Assembly (NCBI GenBank): GCA_937125395.1
Contig: CAKZLI010000030.1
Location: 1-50,652 of the forward strand
DNA length: 50,652 nt
Direction of reading: 5' to 3'
From: an uncultured Glaciecola sp.
Lineage (GTDB): Bacteria; Pseudomonadota; Gammaproteobacteria; Enterobacterales; Alteromonadaceae
A model generated the notes under the pieces. The model saw only the letters and a program-made list of their open reading frames with translations. It was not told the origin of the DNA and made no database searches. Numbering within the stretch: the first letter of the stretch is position 1; each line of letters begins with the position of its first letter. The translations under genes were made by a program, and so were the position numbers. Below are positions 1 to 13,070 of this stretch, piece by piece.

Positions 1-1464
<1,464 letters not shown>

Positions 1465-1525
1465 GACTATTTCTCCGATTACCTAACGAAACGCTCTGGG
1501 GAGTCACCTCTCCAGAGCTCATTGA

Positions 1526-3067
1526 TTACCACGTTTGCGTTTTGCAGAACGTAGATAAAGCATCGTTAAGTTGCTTTTCAATGTCGCCGTTATAGTTACC
1601 AGTTTCATTGATAGTCGCGACTAGTTCAGCATGCTCAGCATTCATATATGAATGTAAAGATGCTTCGAAGTCTAAGACTTTATTCAATTCAACGTCTTTC
1701 AAGAAACCTTTTTCAATCGCGAATAATGACACCGCCATGTCTGCAACCGATAATGGTGCATACTGGTTTTGCTTCATTAATTCCATCGCGCGCTCACCAT
1801 GCTCTAATTGAGCACGAGTTGCGTCATCAAGATCAGATGCAAATTGCGAGAAAGCCGCTAATTCACGATACTGAGCTAGGGCTAGACGGATACCGCCACC
1901 CAATTTTTTGATGATTTTGGTTTGTGCTGCACCACCAACACGAGATACCGAAATACCTGCGTTTACCGCTGGGCGAATACCCGCGTTAAACAAATCAGTC
2001 TCTAAGAAGATCTGACCATCGGTAATCGAAATTACGTTAGTTGGTACGAATGCAGAAACGTCACCGGCTTGCGTTTCGATGATAGGTAATGCGGTTAGTG
2101 AACCTGTCTTACCTTTAACTTCACCGTTTGTGAATTTTTCAACATAATCCGCATTTACTCGAGCAGCACGCTCTAATAAACGAGAATGAAGATAGAAAAC
2201 GTCACCAGGGTATGCTTCACGACCAGGAGGACGTTTAAGTAGCAATGATACTTGACGATACGCTACAGCTTGCTTAGATAAGTCATCATATACGATTAAC
2301 GCATCTTCACCGCGGTCACGGAAGTATTCACCCATGGTACAACCAGAGTAAGCTGATAAGTACTGCAATGCTGCAGACTCAGATGCAGATGCTGCCACGA
2401 CAATCGTGTTAGCAAGGGCACCATGCTCTTCTAGTTTGCGTACTACGTTAGCAATAGTAGAGGCTTTTTGCCCGATTGCGACGTACACACATTTAATACC
2501 TGTGTCTTTTTGGTTGATGATGGCATCGATCGCTAACGCAGTTTTACCTGTTTGACGGTCACCGATAACTAGCTCACGCTGGCCACGACCAATTGGAATC
2601 ATTGCATCAACTGACTTATAGCCAGTTTGAACAGGTTGATCAACTGATTGACGTTCGATTACACCTGGTGCAATTTTTTCTACTGGCTCAAAACCAGCAG
2701 CGTCAATTGCGCCTTTACCATCAATAGGCTCACCTAGTGTGTTTACAACACGACCTAATAGACCTGGGCCTACTGGAACTTCAAGGATACGACCGGTTGA
2801 TTGTACTTTATTACCTTCTTGGAGGTCCTGATAAGGACCCATTACTACTGCACCTACAGAATCTCGTTCTAGGTTAAGTGCTATCGCGTAACGGCCTCCA
2901 GGAAGCTCGATCATTTCTCCTTGCATGACATCGGCTAGGCCGGTAATGCGAATGATACCGTCGGTTACACCGACAATAGTACCTTCATTTCGAGCTTCAC
3001 TTACTACTTCAAACTTCTCAATACGTTGTTTGATCAGTTCTGCAATTTCAGTGGAATTAAGTTGCAT
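1526..3067 (-). CDS. atpA: F1F0 ATP synthase subunit alpha
   Basis: Non-catalytic nucleotide-binding subunit of F1. It has 513 residues, as in E. coli. The N-terminal [16 protein letters not shown] delta-binding helix, a P-loop GDRQTGKT (residues 169-176) and the [10 protein letters not shown] segment carrying the arginine finger are all present. It is preceded by atpH with a 13-bp gap and followed by atpG, consistent with one transcript. No anomalies are visible. Confidence 0.98.
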   Translation of the reverse strand: MQLNSTEIAELIKQRIEKFEVVSEARNEGTIVGVTDGIIRITGLADVMQGEMIELPGGRYAIALNLERDSVGAVVMGPYQDLQEGNKVQSTGRILEVPVGPGLLGRVVNTLGEPIDGKGAIDAAGFEPVEKIAPGVIERQSVDQPVQTGYKSVDAMIPIGRGQRELVIGDRQTGKTALAIDAIINQKDTGIKCVYVAIGQKASTIANVVRKLEEHGALANTIVVAASASESAALQYLSAYSGCTMGEYFRDRGEDALIVYDDLSKQAVAYRQVSLLLKRPPGREAYPGDVFYLHSRLLERAARVNADYVEKFTNGEVKGKTGSLTALPIIETQAGDVSAFVPTNVISITDGQIFLETDLFNAGIRPAVNAGISVSRVGGAAQTKIIKKLGGGIRLALAQYRELAAFSQFASDLDDATRAQLEHGERAMELMKQNQYAPLSVADMAVSLFAIEKGFLKDVELNKVLDFEASLHSYMNAEHAELVATINETGNYNGDIEKQLNDALSTFCKTQTW

Positions 3068-3080
3068 GCTCTTATCCCCG

Positions 3081-3614
3081 TTATGCTTGTAACGCGTCTG
3101 CTAGACGGTTTAATTTAGTGTGTATAGAACCATCGATAACTGTATCACCGGCTTTGATGACTAGACCAGCAACAAGTGCTTTGTCTACGCTACAACTGAT
3201 AACGACTTTTCGTGCTAAGCGTTTTTCTAACGCGGCACTAATACTTGTCTGTTGTGCTTTAGTCAATTTAACGGCAGAAGTTACTTCTACGTCAATTTCT
3301 TTATCAAAGTCTGCTTTATACTGATTAAACAACACTGCTACATCAGGTAAAGCTGATAAACGTTGGTTCTCCGCCAAAACTTTAATTAAGTTCTGACCGT
3401 TTTCGTCGATTTGCTCACCGCAAACACCGATAAATATTTCTGCTAACTTACTTGCAGAGTAGGCACCACTTAACATTTGTTTAATGGATACATCCTGTGC
3501 AACTGCACCAGCAAATACCAGCATTTCTTGCCATTGGGCGACGGTTTGTTTTTCAACTGCGAAATCAAAGGCCGCTTTGGCATAAGGGCGAGCAACGGTA
3601 GTCAATTCAGACAT
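3081..3614 (-). CDS. atpH: F1F0 ATP synthase subunit delta
   Basis: Peripheral stalk subunit that joins the b-subunits to the top of F1. It has 177 residues, equal to the E. coli protein. The opening [19 protein letters not shown] is the typical OSCP/delta start, and the C-terminal [26 protein letters not shown] block is the family signature. It sits 13 bp after atpF in the operon. Confidence 0.97.
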   Translation of the reverse strand: MSELTTVARPYAKAAFDFAVEKQTVAQWQEMLVFAGAVAQDVSIKQMLSGAYSASKLAEIFIGVCGEQIDENGQNLIKVLAENQRLSALPDVAVLFNQYKADFDKEIDVEVTSAVKLTKAQQTSISAALEKRLARKVVISCSVDKALVAGLVIKAGDTVIDGSIHTKLNRLADALQA

Positions 3615-3627
3615 GGCTCATTCTCCC

Positions 3628-4098
3628 TTATAGCTCGTCGACAAGTTTTGCAACAATGTCGGCTTGCGCATCTTTATCAATTTCACGTGCTAAGATTTTC
3701 TCAGCGCCAGCAATAGCTAAAGTAGATACTTGCTTACGCAAACCTTCTTTAGCACGATTGCGCTCTGCTTCTATCTCGGCATAACCTTGAGCAATGATTT
3801 TTTCACGCTCAGAGTGACCACGTTGCGTTTCTTCGTCAACTAAGACGGCAGAACGCTTTTTGGCTTGCTCGATGATGTCCGCCGCTTGCGCTTTGGCTTC
3901 TTTAAGTTGCTCAGCAGCTTGTGCTTGAGCAATAGCTAGATCTTTTTCAGCTTGGTCAGAAGCTTCAAGCCCATCGGCTATCATCTTTTGACGCTCTTCT
4001 ATCGCACCTAGTAGTGGTGGCCACACAAACTTCATGCAGAACCATACAAACACGATAAAAGCAATTATCTGACCTATTAGAGTAGCATTCATATTCAT
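3628..4098 (-). CDS. atpF: F1F0 ATP synthase subunit b
   Basis: Peripheral stalk b-subunit: one N-terminal membrane helix (about residues 5-25, [21 protein letters not shown]) followed by a long, alanine- and glutamate-rich coiled coil. I place the start at the ATG at 4098, giving 156 residues as in E. coli, because GGAGGAG lies 6 bases upstream; an in-frame TTG two codons earlier would crowd that site. It lies between atpE and atpH. Confidence 0.96.
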   Translation of the reverse strand: MNMNATLIGQIIAFIVFVWFCMKFVWPPLLGAIEERQKMIADGLEASDQAEKDLAIAQAQAAEQLKEAKAQAADIIEQAKKRSAVLVDEETQRGHSEREKIIAQGYAEIEAERNRAKEGLRKQVSTLAIAGAEKILAREIDKDAQADIVAKLVDEL

Positions 4099-4148
4099 GG
4101 GCAACTCCTCCTATTTATTGTTCGCTAAAACGTTCATGATTAATAAAA

Positions 4149-4400
<252 letters not shown>

Positions 4401-4422
4401 TTAAAGTTAAAGTTAAAAAAAA

Positions 4423-5690
<1,268 letters not shown>

Positions 5691-5713
5691 AAAACCTAAA
5701 TTTAGCGGATTGA

Positions 5714-5741
5714 AGTATACTGAGAATGGGGATTATTTCAA
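5714..5741 (-). promoter_or_regulatory. Probable sigma70 promoter of the atp operon
   Basis: On the minus strand TTGAAA (5736-5741) is followed after 16 bp by TATACT (5714-5719). The predicted transcript would begin near 5707, 17-35 bases before the candidate atpI starts. Seen in sequence; function inferred. Confidence 0.6.
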
Positions 5742-5771
5742 CTATTAAAGATCGTTGATCATTTTTTTTGC

Positions 5772-6656
5772 TTATTCAAAAAAACCTAATATCCCATCTA
5801 ACTGGTCTAAATCCGTAAAATTAATCACCACTTTTCCCTTACCTTTTTTGTTGGTATTTATTTGGACTTGAGTGCCTATTTTCTCAGCTAACTTATTTTG
5901 TAACGCTTGTACGTCTGGATCATCTGTTGTTGTGGGCTTTTCTACTGGCGGATTGAGCAATTTACGCACATATACTTCTGTTTCTCGTACACTTAATCCT
6001 TTGCCTGCAACATGTTTGCCTGCTTCAACCTGAATATCCCCGGTTAATGCAAGTAAGGTGCGTGCATGACCCATGTCAATATCGCCGTACTCTAGTAACT
6101 TTTTGACTTCTTCGGTTAATGAATTCAAACGTAATAAGTTAGTTACAGTAGTCCGAGATTTACCAACGGCCTGCGCAACTTCTTGATGAGTTAACTCAAA
6201 CTCATGCATTAATCGGTCTAATGCTTGAGCTTCCTCCATCGCATTAAGATCTTCACGTTGAATATTTTCAATTAATGCAATCGCAATCGCTGCTTCATCA
6301 GGCACATCTTTGATAATACAAGGGACTTCATGTAATCGTGCTAATTGAGCCGCGCGCCAGCGACGTTCACCGGCGATGATTTCAAATTGATCTTCGCCAA
6401 TATTACGCACTACAATAGGTTGAATTACCCCTTGCGATTGAATAGAAGATGATAATTCTTCGAGTGCTTCAGGGGACATATCTTTACGAGGTTGATATTT
6501 ACCAGGTTGTAAAAACTCAATAGGTAAATGCCGTAATTCACCGTCTACAGGTATTGATGGCGTAGATGACTGTTGCTTTGTTTCAGGTGATGTTGCTCGC
6601 GTTGATGTCAATAATGCATCTAATCCACGACCTAACCCTTTGCTTTTTCCAGTCAT
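5772..6656 (-). CDS. parB: Chromosome partitioning protein ParB
   Basis: Sequence-specific CTP-dependent DNA clamp that loads at parS and spreads to organise the origin region. It has 294 residues. The N-terminus carries the ParA-stimulating GLGRGLDAL motif (residues 7-15), followed by the CTP-binding GERRWRA box (96-102), ENIQREDLN (130-138), and a helix-turn-helix (about 157-177) for parS contact. It is 13 bp downstream of parA. Two perfect parS sites lie in recF of this same window. Confidence 0.97.
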   Translation of the reverse strand: MTGKSKGLGRGLDALLTSTRATSPETKQQSSTPSIPVDGELRHLPIEFLQPGKYQPRKDMSPEALEELSSSIQSQGVIQPIVVRNIGEDQFEIIAGERRWRAAQLARLHEVPCIIKDVPDEAAIAIALIENIQREDLNAMEEAQALDRLMHEFELTHQEVAQAVGKSRTTVTNLLRLNSLTEEVKKLLEYGDIDMGHARTLLALTGDIQVEAGKHVAGKGLSVRETEVYVRKLLNPPVEKPTTTDDPDVQALQNKLAEKIGTQVQINTNKKGKGKVVINFTDLDQLDGILGFFE

Positions 6657-6669
6657 TGTTTATTATTTC

Positions 6670-7458
6670 CTATGCTATTTTTTGTGTCGCAGATGAATCT
6701 TTACGGCGTAATATTTCACCCGCTAATGCCAAGTAGGCTTTTGCACCTGTCGATGATTTATCATAATACATAGCAGGCGTACCATAACTTGGCGCTTCTG
6801 CTAAACGTACATTTCTTGGAATAACAGTCCGATATACTAGCTTACCAAAATGGCGTTTTAGTTGTTCAGATACATCATTAGCTAAGCGATTACGCGGATC
6901 ATACATAGTGCGTAATATGCCTTCAATACACAAATTTTTATTGACTACTGAGGCTAATTTTTCGATTGTACCCATCAACTCAGTCAAGCCTTCCAACGCA
7001 TAGTATTCACATTGCATAGGTACAATAACTGAATCAGCCGCTGCTAGTGCATTAACTGTTAGTTGTGACAGCGATGGTGGGCAATCAATAAAAATAAAAT
7101 CGTAATCATCTTTTACTGCATCAAGTGCATTGCGTAATCTTACTTCTCGAGCATACAGCTCCATGAGTTTTACTTCTGCTGCCGTATTGTCTGAGTTGCC
7201 TGCGATTAAATGATATTTACCAGAAGTTTCGGTGATAATGACGTCTTTAGCAGGCTTATCTTCAATTAATAATTCATAACAGGTGTTTTTTGCTTCATGT
7301 TTAGCGATCCCACTTGCGGTAGTGGCATTACCTTGTGGATCAAGATCTATCAGTAATACCCGCCGCTTAGTTGCAGCCATTGAAGCAGCAACATTCACAG
7401 TCGATGTGGTTTTACCAACGCCACCTTTTTGATTCGCTATTGCTATTATTTTAGCCAC
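6670..7458 (-). CDS. parA: Chromosome partitioning ATPase ParA (Soj family)
   Basis: Deviant-Walker ATPase that moves ParB-parS complexes. It has 262 residues. The deviant P-loop KGGVGKTT lies at residues 11-18, the switch region includes DLDPQGNATT, and Walker B is IFIDCPPSL. It is of the short chromosomal type without an N-terminal HTH. It is encoded directly upstream of parB and after rsmG on the same strand, a widely conserved rsmG-parA-parB order. Confidence 0.97.
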   Translation of the reverse strand: MAKIIAIANQKGGVGKTTSTVNVAASMAATKRRVLLIDLDPQGNATTASGIAKHEAKNTCYELLIEDKPAKDVIITETSGKYHLIAGNSDNTAAEVKLMELYAREVRLRNALDAVKDDYDFIFIDCPPSLSQLTVNALAAADSVIVPMQCEYYALEGLTELMGTIEKLASVVNKNLCIEGILRTMYDPRNRLANDVSEQLKRHFGKLVYRTVIPRNVRLAEAPSYGTPAMYYDKSSTGAKAYLALAGEILRRKDSSATQKIA

Positions 7459-7492
7459 GAGGCACTTCTCTTCGTTATGAACGGTTTAATTT

Positions 7493-8149
7493 TTAGTTAC
7501 TTTTTTTAATTCTTATCAGGTGTCTATCGCCAATTAGGCTAGGTACTTGTATTGGCACCGATTCATCTAACATAAACTCTTGCGGTAATTCTGCAAGTTC
7601 ATTTTCTGGATACTGCCCTTTGAGTGCGACAAATTCACCACTAGTATTTACCAAATGACCGCACCAGTGCAACATATCTTTTATGCTAGCGAAGGCTCTA
7701 GAGATAACACCATCGAATCCTTGGGGATCGGTATATTCTTCAACACGAGATTGGACTGGTGAAATATTATCCAATTTTAATGCATAAGCCACTTGTTGCA
7801 TGAAACGAACACGTTTACCTAATGAATCCAACAAAACAAACTCATATTCAGGATGCATTATTGCTAGTGGGATGCCTGGCAGACCAGGTCCAGTACCAAC
7901 ATCAATAAAGCGCTTTCCTTTGAGCAAAGGTGCGATCATGATAGAATCCAAAATATGCTTCACTAACATATCATCAATTTGTCTAATTGAGGTCAAATTA
8001 TAGGTTTTATTCCATTTGTGCATCATTTCAATATACAGCACCAACAATTGTAATTGTTGGTCCGACACAATCAGTGACGTTTTACTGATTAAATGCTGTA
8101 ACTTAGCCACTAATTGTTGATCAAGGGCGCGTAATTCAGTGTGTTCCAT
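7493..8149 (-). CDS. rsmG: 16S rRNA (guanine527-N7)-methyltransferase
   Basis: SAM-dependent methyltransferase that modifies G527 of 16S rRNA. About 218 residues from the ATG at 8149; a TTG one codon upstream is the alternative. The SAM-binding motif [14 protein letters not shown] (residues 83-96) and [12 protein letters not shown] (about 45-56) are typical of GidB/RsmG. It lies between mnmG (18 bp upstream) and parA, the usual arrangement. Confidence 0.96.
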   Translation of the reverse strand: MEHTELRALDQQLVAKLQHLISKTSLIVSDQQLQLLVLYIEMMHKWNKTYNLTSIRQIDDMLVKHILDSIMIAPLLKGKRFIDVGTGPGLPGIPLAIMHPEYEFVLLDSLGKRVRFMQQVAYALKLDNISPVQSRVEEYTDPQGFDGVISRAFASIKDMLHWCGHLVNTSGEFVALKGQYPENELAELPQEFMLDESVPIQVPSLIGDRHLIRIKKSN

Positions 8150-8167
8150 CAATTGGAGCCTTGTCTA

Positions 8168-10057
8168 TTATGCTGACTTGCGCAGCATATTGTGTTTTTT
8201 TAAGTATACCAGTAACAATGATATTGCTGCGGGTGTAATACCTGAAATACGAGATGCTTTACCTAACGTTTCGGGACGTGCTTCGCTTAATTTAGCAACG
8301 ACCTCATTGGATAATCCTGATATTTGTCCAAAATCAAAATCTACCGGTAATAACATATTTTCATGGCGTTGCGTTTTTGCTATTTCTTCTTTTTGACGCT
8401 CAATATAACCTGCATATTTGATTTGGATTTCGACTTGCTCTGCCGCTTGTGCATGCTCTAATCCTGGGCCTAACCCTTCTATTTTCATCAAATTATCATA
8501 CGTCATCTCCGGACGGCGTATTAATTCTTCTAATGAATGCTCTCGGCTAATAGGATTTTTTAATTGTGGATTTAACGTCGGTACACTAGGGTGTGTAGGA
8601 AAGATCCATTGAGCTTTTAAACGTTGTTTTTCTTGTTCAATCAGTTCTACTTTTTCATTAAACGCAGCCCAACGAGTATCATCAACTAAACCGACTTCTC
8701 TGCCTAATGCAGTTAAACGCATATCTGCGTTATCTTCACGTAATAACAATCTATATTCAGCACGAGAAGTAAACATACGATAGGGTTCTTTTGTACCCAT
8801 CGTCGCTAAATCATCGATCAACACCCCAATGTAAGCTTGATCACGACGCAGACTAATTGGATCTTTCCCTCGAGTTTGTAATGAAGCATTCGCACCGGCG
8901 ATTAAGCCTTGGGCCCCAGCTTCTTCATACCCAGTAGTACCATTAATTTGACCAGCAAAAAATAGTCCATCAATAAATTTGGTTTCTAGTGATTGTTTGA
9001 GATCACGAGGGTCAAAGAAATCATATTCAATCGCATATCCAGGTCTGATTATATGTGCATTTTCAAACCCTTTGATTGAACGCACTAACTCAAATTGCAC
9101 ATCAAAGGGTAGGGAAGTAGAAATTCCATTTGGATAGATTTCAATTGAATTTAACCCTTCGGGTTCCACAAATATCTGATGTGAGTCTTTATCCGCAAAA
9201 CGATTAATCTTGTCTTCAATGCTTGGGCAATAGCGCGGTCCAATCCCTTCAATGACACCAGTATACATAGGAGAACGGTCTAATCCGCTGCGAATAATAT
9301 CGTGAGTGCGAGCATTGGTATGCGTGATATAACACGGTATTTGTCTTGGATGTTGCTCAACATTCCCCATAAATGAAAATACCGGTAAAGGTGTATCACC
9401 AGGTTGAGCTTGCATCACATCATAATTTAACGATCTCGCATCCAGTCGAGCAGGGGTGCCCGTTTTTAACCTATCCACTCTGAACGGTAACGCTCTTAGT
9501 CGGTCGGCTAATGCAATCGATGGTGGATCGCCCGCCCGACCACCTTTGTAATTTTCCATGCCAATGTGAATTGTGCCACCTAGAAAAGTACCTACAGTAA
9601 TGACAACTGTCTTGGCTTTAAATTTTAATCCCATCTGAGTAACTACGCCAGTTACACGATCGTTTTCAACAATAATATCGTCACAGGATTGTTGGAAAAT
9701 GGTTAGATTTTCTTGATGTTCTAACATGTTGCGTACCGCATTTCGGTACAAACTTCTATCAGCTTGAGCACGTGTTGCACGCACAGCTGGGCCTTTTGAT
9801 GAATTTAGTGTACGAAATTGAATACCTGACAAGTCAATAGCATGTGCCATTGCCCCACCCAGTGCATCTATTTCTTTAACCAAATGTCCTTTGCCTATCC
9901 CGCCAATAGCTGGATTACATGACATCTGTCCTAATGTTTCCATATTGTGGGTTAACAGCAATGTTTGTGATCCCATGCGAGCTGCTGCTAATGCTGCCTC
10001 TGTACCTGCATGACCACCACCCACAACGATGACATCGTATGTTTGTTCGTAAAACAT
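8168..10057 (-). CDS. mnmG: tRNA uridine 5-carboxymethylaminomethyl modification enzyme MnmG
   Basis: FAD-dependent partner of MnmE that installs the cmnm5 group at U34 of certain tRNAs. It has 629 residues from the ATG at 10057, identical in length to E. coli. The FAD-binding [10 protein letters not shown] is near residue 14, with the [11 protein letters not shown] and [13 protein letters not shown] blocks, and the C-terminal domain ends with [20 protein letters not shown] directly before the ATG is less likely. It is the gene bordering the probable oriC, as in E. coli. Confidence 0.98.
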   Translation of the reverse strand: MFYEQTYDVIVVGGGHAGTEAALAAARMGSQTLLLTHNMETLGQMSCNPAIGGIGKGHLVKEIDALGGAMAHAIDLSGIQFRTLNSSKGPAVRATRAQADRSLYRNAVRNMLEHQENLTIFQQSCDDIIVENDRVTGVVTQMGLKFKAKTVVITVGTFLGGTIHIGMENYKGGRAGDPPSIALADRLRALPFRVDRLKTGTPARLDARSLNYDVMQAQPGDTPLPVFSFMGNVEQHPRQIPCYITHTNARTHDIIRSGLDRSPMYTGVIEGIGPRYCPSIEDKINRFADKDSHQIFVEPEGLNSIEIYPNGISTSLPFDVQFELVRSIKGFENAHIIRPGYAIEYDFFDPRDLKQSLETKFIDGLFFAGQINGTTGYEEAGAQGLIAGANASLQTRGKDPISLRRDQAYIGVLIDDLATMGTKEPYRMFTSRAEYRLLLREDNADMRLTALGREVGLVDDTRWAAFNEKVELIEQEKQRLKAQWIFPTHPSVPTLNPQLKNPISREHSLEELIRRPEMTYDNLMKIEGLGPGLEHAQAAEQVEIQIKYAGYIERQKEEIAKTQRHENMLLPVDFDFGQISGLSNEVVAKLSEARPETLGKASRISGITPAAISLLLVYLKKHNMLRKSA

Positions 10058-10152
10058 CAAAATTGACCTTTTAAAGTTATCCAGAGCATTTTAGCTGATT
10101 TGCTGGAAAGTTAACAACGCTTTGTTTCTTTAGTTTTTGGTTTTGTGTAGGT

Positions 10153-10172
10153 AAAGCGCAGCGCTTTTTTTT
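10153..10172 (+). terminator. Terminator-like hairpin left of oriC
   Basis: AAAGCG, loop CAG, CGCTTT, then a run of T reading rightward. There is no plus-strand gene to its left (mnmG points away), so what it would terminate is unknown. The stem is short. Confidence 0.4.
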
Positions 10173-10194
10173 AAACGTGTTTTGTCAAAAACGC

Positions 10195-10490
10195 GGCTCT
10201 AATATGTATAAGCTTTTATATAGAGTATAGATTATTATTACTATTATTAAGGAATCACTTTTCTGTGTGTAAGCTAAATTATAGTAATAAAAATAACAAC
10301 TTACAGCGATCATAACTCGTCATAAGTGGAGTTGGTAAGTGCGTATAATATGTGGATAAAACACCTACTTATCCACAAGCGTTAATTTGATAAAAGTTAT
10401 GATCGATCAATACAGGTTTTACACGCATGTTATTATCGTAGTTATCCACATCTATGTATATCATTGGATCAAGATGTGGATAAGTGTGTA
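10195..10490. other. oriC: Probable replication origin oriC (mnmG side)
   Basis: The interval between mnmG and the next gene carries no ORF. It has an AT-rich stretch (about 10199-10252) that could be the unwinding element, then four perfect DnaA boxes: TGTGGATAA at 10351-10359, TTATCCACA at 10369-10377 and 10442-10450, and TGTGGATAA at 10475-10483. Four GATC sites lie at 10308, 10401, 10405 and 10467. The position next to mnmG and the order AT-rich then boxes match E. coli oriC. A one-mismatch box TGTGTGTAA is at 10264. Function is inferred from this layout; a second box cluster lies before dnaA. Confidence 0.8.
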
Positions 10491-10512
10491 ATGTTTAGTT
10501 AAGTATATTGTT

Positions 10513-11388
10513 TTAACTGGATTTTTTTATTTTTACACTTCCACCTGAAGTATGTAATCTCAATTGAGGTCCTCCTCCGTTAATGGTCCCTTCAATTTTA
10601 CGTTTTTTGTTGATTCCTTGTACGGCAAAGTCGGATGAAACACGACCACCTGATGTTGTCGCCTTAATATTAACCTTGATTGTATCTAATAATGTGGCGG
10701 TAATAGATCCACCTGATGTTTTTAATTCTGCATTTTGGGTAATTTGTTGTGCAAAAGTCGCCTTAATACTGCCACCAGAAGTTTTAGCACTTAATTCTCC
10801 CTCAACTTCACCTACTCTAATGCTCCCACCAGAGGTCTTTACTGCTACATTACCGACTATATCTCCTATTTTAATCGACCCGCCAGAGGTATCTGCTTGC
10901 ACATTACCTTGAATATTACCTATCGTAATACTGCCGCCTGAGGTATTGAGCTGAATATTACCCATTAGATCATCCACCTTAATGCTGCCTCCAGCAGTAT
11001 CTAATTGGATATTATATTGTTCAGGTAGCGTGATAATAAAATGTACTTTGAGGCTATTATTCCAATTCCAACCTTCTGAACCGCGTTCACCGATGATCTG
11101 TAAATTACCGTCTTTTGGTATGAACTCAACCATAAAATCATCTTTGTCTTTACCCTCAATTTCAACCGTTACATCAATGGTGGCTTTTGTATGAGTGTTA
11201 ATGGTGAATTTACCGACGTCAGTTTGTACCTTAAGTCCGCCGCCATTATTAGCATCGAATGTTTCTTGGATTGTTTTAGCGTGAACTGACATGCTAAAAG
11301 TAAACAATAAAAAAGTGAATAATGAGAAGGCAAGTATACCGCGAGTTTGGTAGGTATATTGCTGTTTAGGTAGATTGGTAGTGTGCAT
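10513..11388 (-). CDS. Exported DUF4097-type beta-repeat protein
   Basis: A 291-residue protein with an N-terminal hydrophobic segment (about residues 18-37, ending SVHAK) that looks like a signal peptide. The rest is built of repeats with a period of about 19-20 residues, each containing TSGGSI or a close variant (TAGGSI, TSGGRV, TSGGSV), about eight copies. This is the pattern of DUF4097/putative adhesin beta-helix proteins, which are usually envelope-located with unknown roles. It borders oriC and is on the same strand as the sucrose phosphorylase gene 97 bp upstream. Function is not known; the fold is inferred from the repeats. Confidence 0.75.
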   Translation of the reverse strand: MHTTNLPKQQYTYQTRGILAFSLFTFLLFTFSMSVHAKTIQETFDANNGGGLKVQTDVGKFTINTHTKATIDVTVEIEGKDKDDFMVEFIPKDGNLQIIGERGSEGWNWNNSLKVHFIITLPEQYNIQLDTAGGSIKVDDLMGNIQLNTSGGSITIGNIQGNVQADTSGGSIKIGDIVGNVAVKTSGGSIRVGEVEGELSAKTSGGSIKATFAQQITQNAELKTSGGSITATLLDTIKVNIKATTSGGRVSSDFAVQGINKKRKIEGTINGGGPQLRLHTSGGSVKIKKSS

Positions 11389-11485
11389 AATAACGTTCCT
11401 GTAGTGATGAGATAGGATATCTCTATCTTTACAGTTTAGTCGTAATACACACCCTAAAGGTTGTAAAAAACGTAAACAAATGTGT

Positions 11486-12973
11486 TTAACGAATGCTTGC
11501 GTCTTTAATGATCAGAGTTTGTGTGTCCAATTCAGCCGTTGAATATTTAATGGTTGCAGTGTGAGCATTTAAATCTATATGTAAGCTGATGTGTGACGAA
11601 TCATTATTCCACGATAGGTTTAGATTGCGGTGATCATCACCTAATATAATTGAAAAATCACCATTAAATGCTGGGTGGGAGTTACGTAATAAGATAAGTT
11701 GACGCATTGCTGCAAAAAAAGAACTCTGCACGGCATTAGTGAGTGTTTCTTTATCTAAAAAAGGTCTATTAATATCACGACCTACCTGTGATTGTGCTAA
11801 TAATGCCATATCATTATTCAGGCCTAATACACCTGCATAATAAACTTGTGGGATCCCAGGTGCAAAAAATTGAATTGCTCTAGCCAGAAGATAGTCTTGT
11901 TGGTTATTTCCTAACGCATCAATATACGTACAATTCACTTGATACAAATCGACATTATTTGCTGCCGCACCGGTCGCTTGCAAACTTTGTCCATTGGAAT
12001 TGCTATGTATTTGGTTGACTAATGCATCTATTTGTTGAGCTGTTAATAAACCTGGTTTATCACCTTCTGGACCTACATCCACAATACCTATTCCATCGTG
12101 TGTATCTAATACGGTGACACAATTTTGTGGTGAGATACATAGCCAGTCATATAGCGCTTTAGCATCATTATTAAACAAGGTATGTAGTACTAGTGGAGGT
12201 AATGCAAAGTCATATACTGCCTCACAACGTTTAGCTATTTCTATTTGGGTTTTGTAATAGGAATGGATTTCAACTAGGCAGTTCATTCCTCGGCTATTAG
12301 CCTGTGCAGATAGCCCATTAATAAAATCAAAAGTGTCATCGAGCATAAAGCAATTGGTACCGGCTTTTTTGATCGCATAACCGGCTGCATCTAAACGGAT
12401 TAATTTGATATTGTTTCGTTCAAAGGTATCTAATATTTTGGTTAGATATGCTTGTCCCATCGTGCCAGTAACATCGATATCAATTTGATTATCAGTAAAC
12501 GTAGTCCATACATTAATGACTTCACCTGTTTGACAAGTCATAGGTGTAAAACAAGGAGTCGGGCGCGGACGGTATATTTTATCGATATCTTCTTGCTGAG
12601 CATGTTCACCAAAGACCTTTTCTTTGGTCATGATCAGATCAAAAAACTCTGATGCAGAGCCTTTTTCTAACACATCTTGAAACACTAAAGATTGTGCCGA
12701 TACATGATTAACAATCAGGTCAGCCATAATATCGTGAGAGCGTCCTATTGTTGCAATATCTGACCAGCTGCCTAACCGTGCATCAACTTCGGTATGATCA
12801 ATCGGATCAAAGCCTGCATCTTCACCATCAATAGGATTAAAAAAGGGTAATAAATGGACACCACCAAATAATTCTTTAAACTCATTAAGTAATACATCGT
12901 TTAGCTCAGTTAATCCAGCACCGGTCAAGCGGTCGACGTATGTAATAAGTTGAACTTGATTATTGAGATACAT
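11486..12973 (-). CDS. Sucrose phosphorylase (GH13 family)
   Basis: Converts sucrose and phosphate to glucose 1-phosphate and fructose in the cytoplasm. It has 495 residues and no signal peptide. It closely matches the Bifidobacterium enzyme throughout: VQLITYVDRL at the start, DAGFDPIDHTEVD, nucleophile Asp195 in RLDAAGY, acid/base Glu235 in VEIHSYY, and Asp293 in LDTHDGIG. Related GH13_18 members can act on sucrose 6-phosphate or glucosylglycerate, so the exact substrate is inferred. It is divergent from a fructokinase with a shared palindromic operator, which supports a sucrose role. Confidence 0.9.
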   Translation of the reverse strand: MYLNNQVQLITYVDRLTGAGLTELNDVLLNEFKELFGGVHLLPFFNPIDGEDAGFDPIDHTEVDARLGSWSDIATIGRSHDIMADLIVNHVSAQSLVFQDVLEKGSASEFFDLIMTKEKVFGEHAQQEDIDKIYRPRPTPCFTPMTCQTGEVINVWTTFTDNQIDIDVTGTMGQAYLTKILDTFERNNIKLIRLDAAGYAIKKAGTNCFMLDDTFDFINGLSAQANSRGMNCLVEIHSYYKTQIEIAKRCEAVYDFALPPLVLHTLFNNDAKALYDWLCISPQNCVTVLDTHDGIGIVDVGPEGDKPGLLTAQQIDALVNQIHSNSNGQSLQATGAAANNVDLYQVNCTYIDALGNNQQDYLLARAIQFFAPGIPQVYYAGVLGLNNDMALLAQSQVGRDINRPFLDKETLTNAVQSSFFAAMRQLILLRNSHPAFNGDFSIILGDDHRNLNLSWNNDSSHISLHIDLNAHTATIKYSTAELDTQTLIIKDASIR

Positions 12974-12993
12974 ATTAACCCTTTTTTATTGAT

Positions 12994-13009
12994 ACTTAAT
13001 CGATTAAGT
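12994..13009. promoter_or_regulatory. Palindromic operator between sucrose genes
   Basis: ACTTAATCGATTAAGT is a perfect 16-bp palindrome with a central CG, the form bound by LacI-family sugar regulators. It lies in the 97-bp gap between the divergent sucrose phosphorylase and fructokinase genes, about 20 bp before the first. No LacI-type gene is in the window, so the regulator is unidentified. Confidence 0.6.
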
Positions 13010-13070
13010 TATATAGTGATTTTACATCGTATTTACATTATATCAATGATTTTTTTTAAGGACATATTTA

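Noticed and set aside
3690..3705. CACGTG half-sites in atpF and near 29832 as extra parS
   Set aside because: Only half of the 16-bp parS matches; too weak against two perfect sites in recF.
10077..10085. TTATCCAGA near the mnmG start as a DnaA box
   Set aside because: One mismatch in the conserved CACA part; kept out of the box count.
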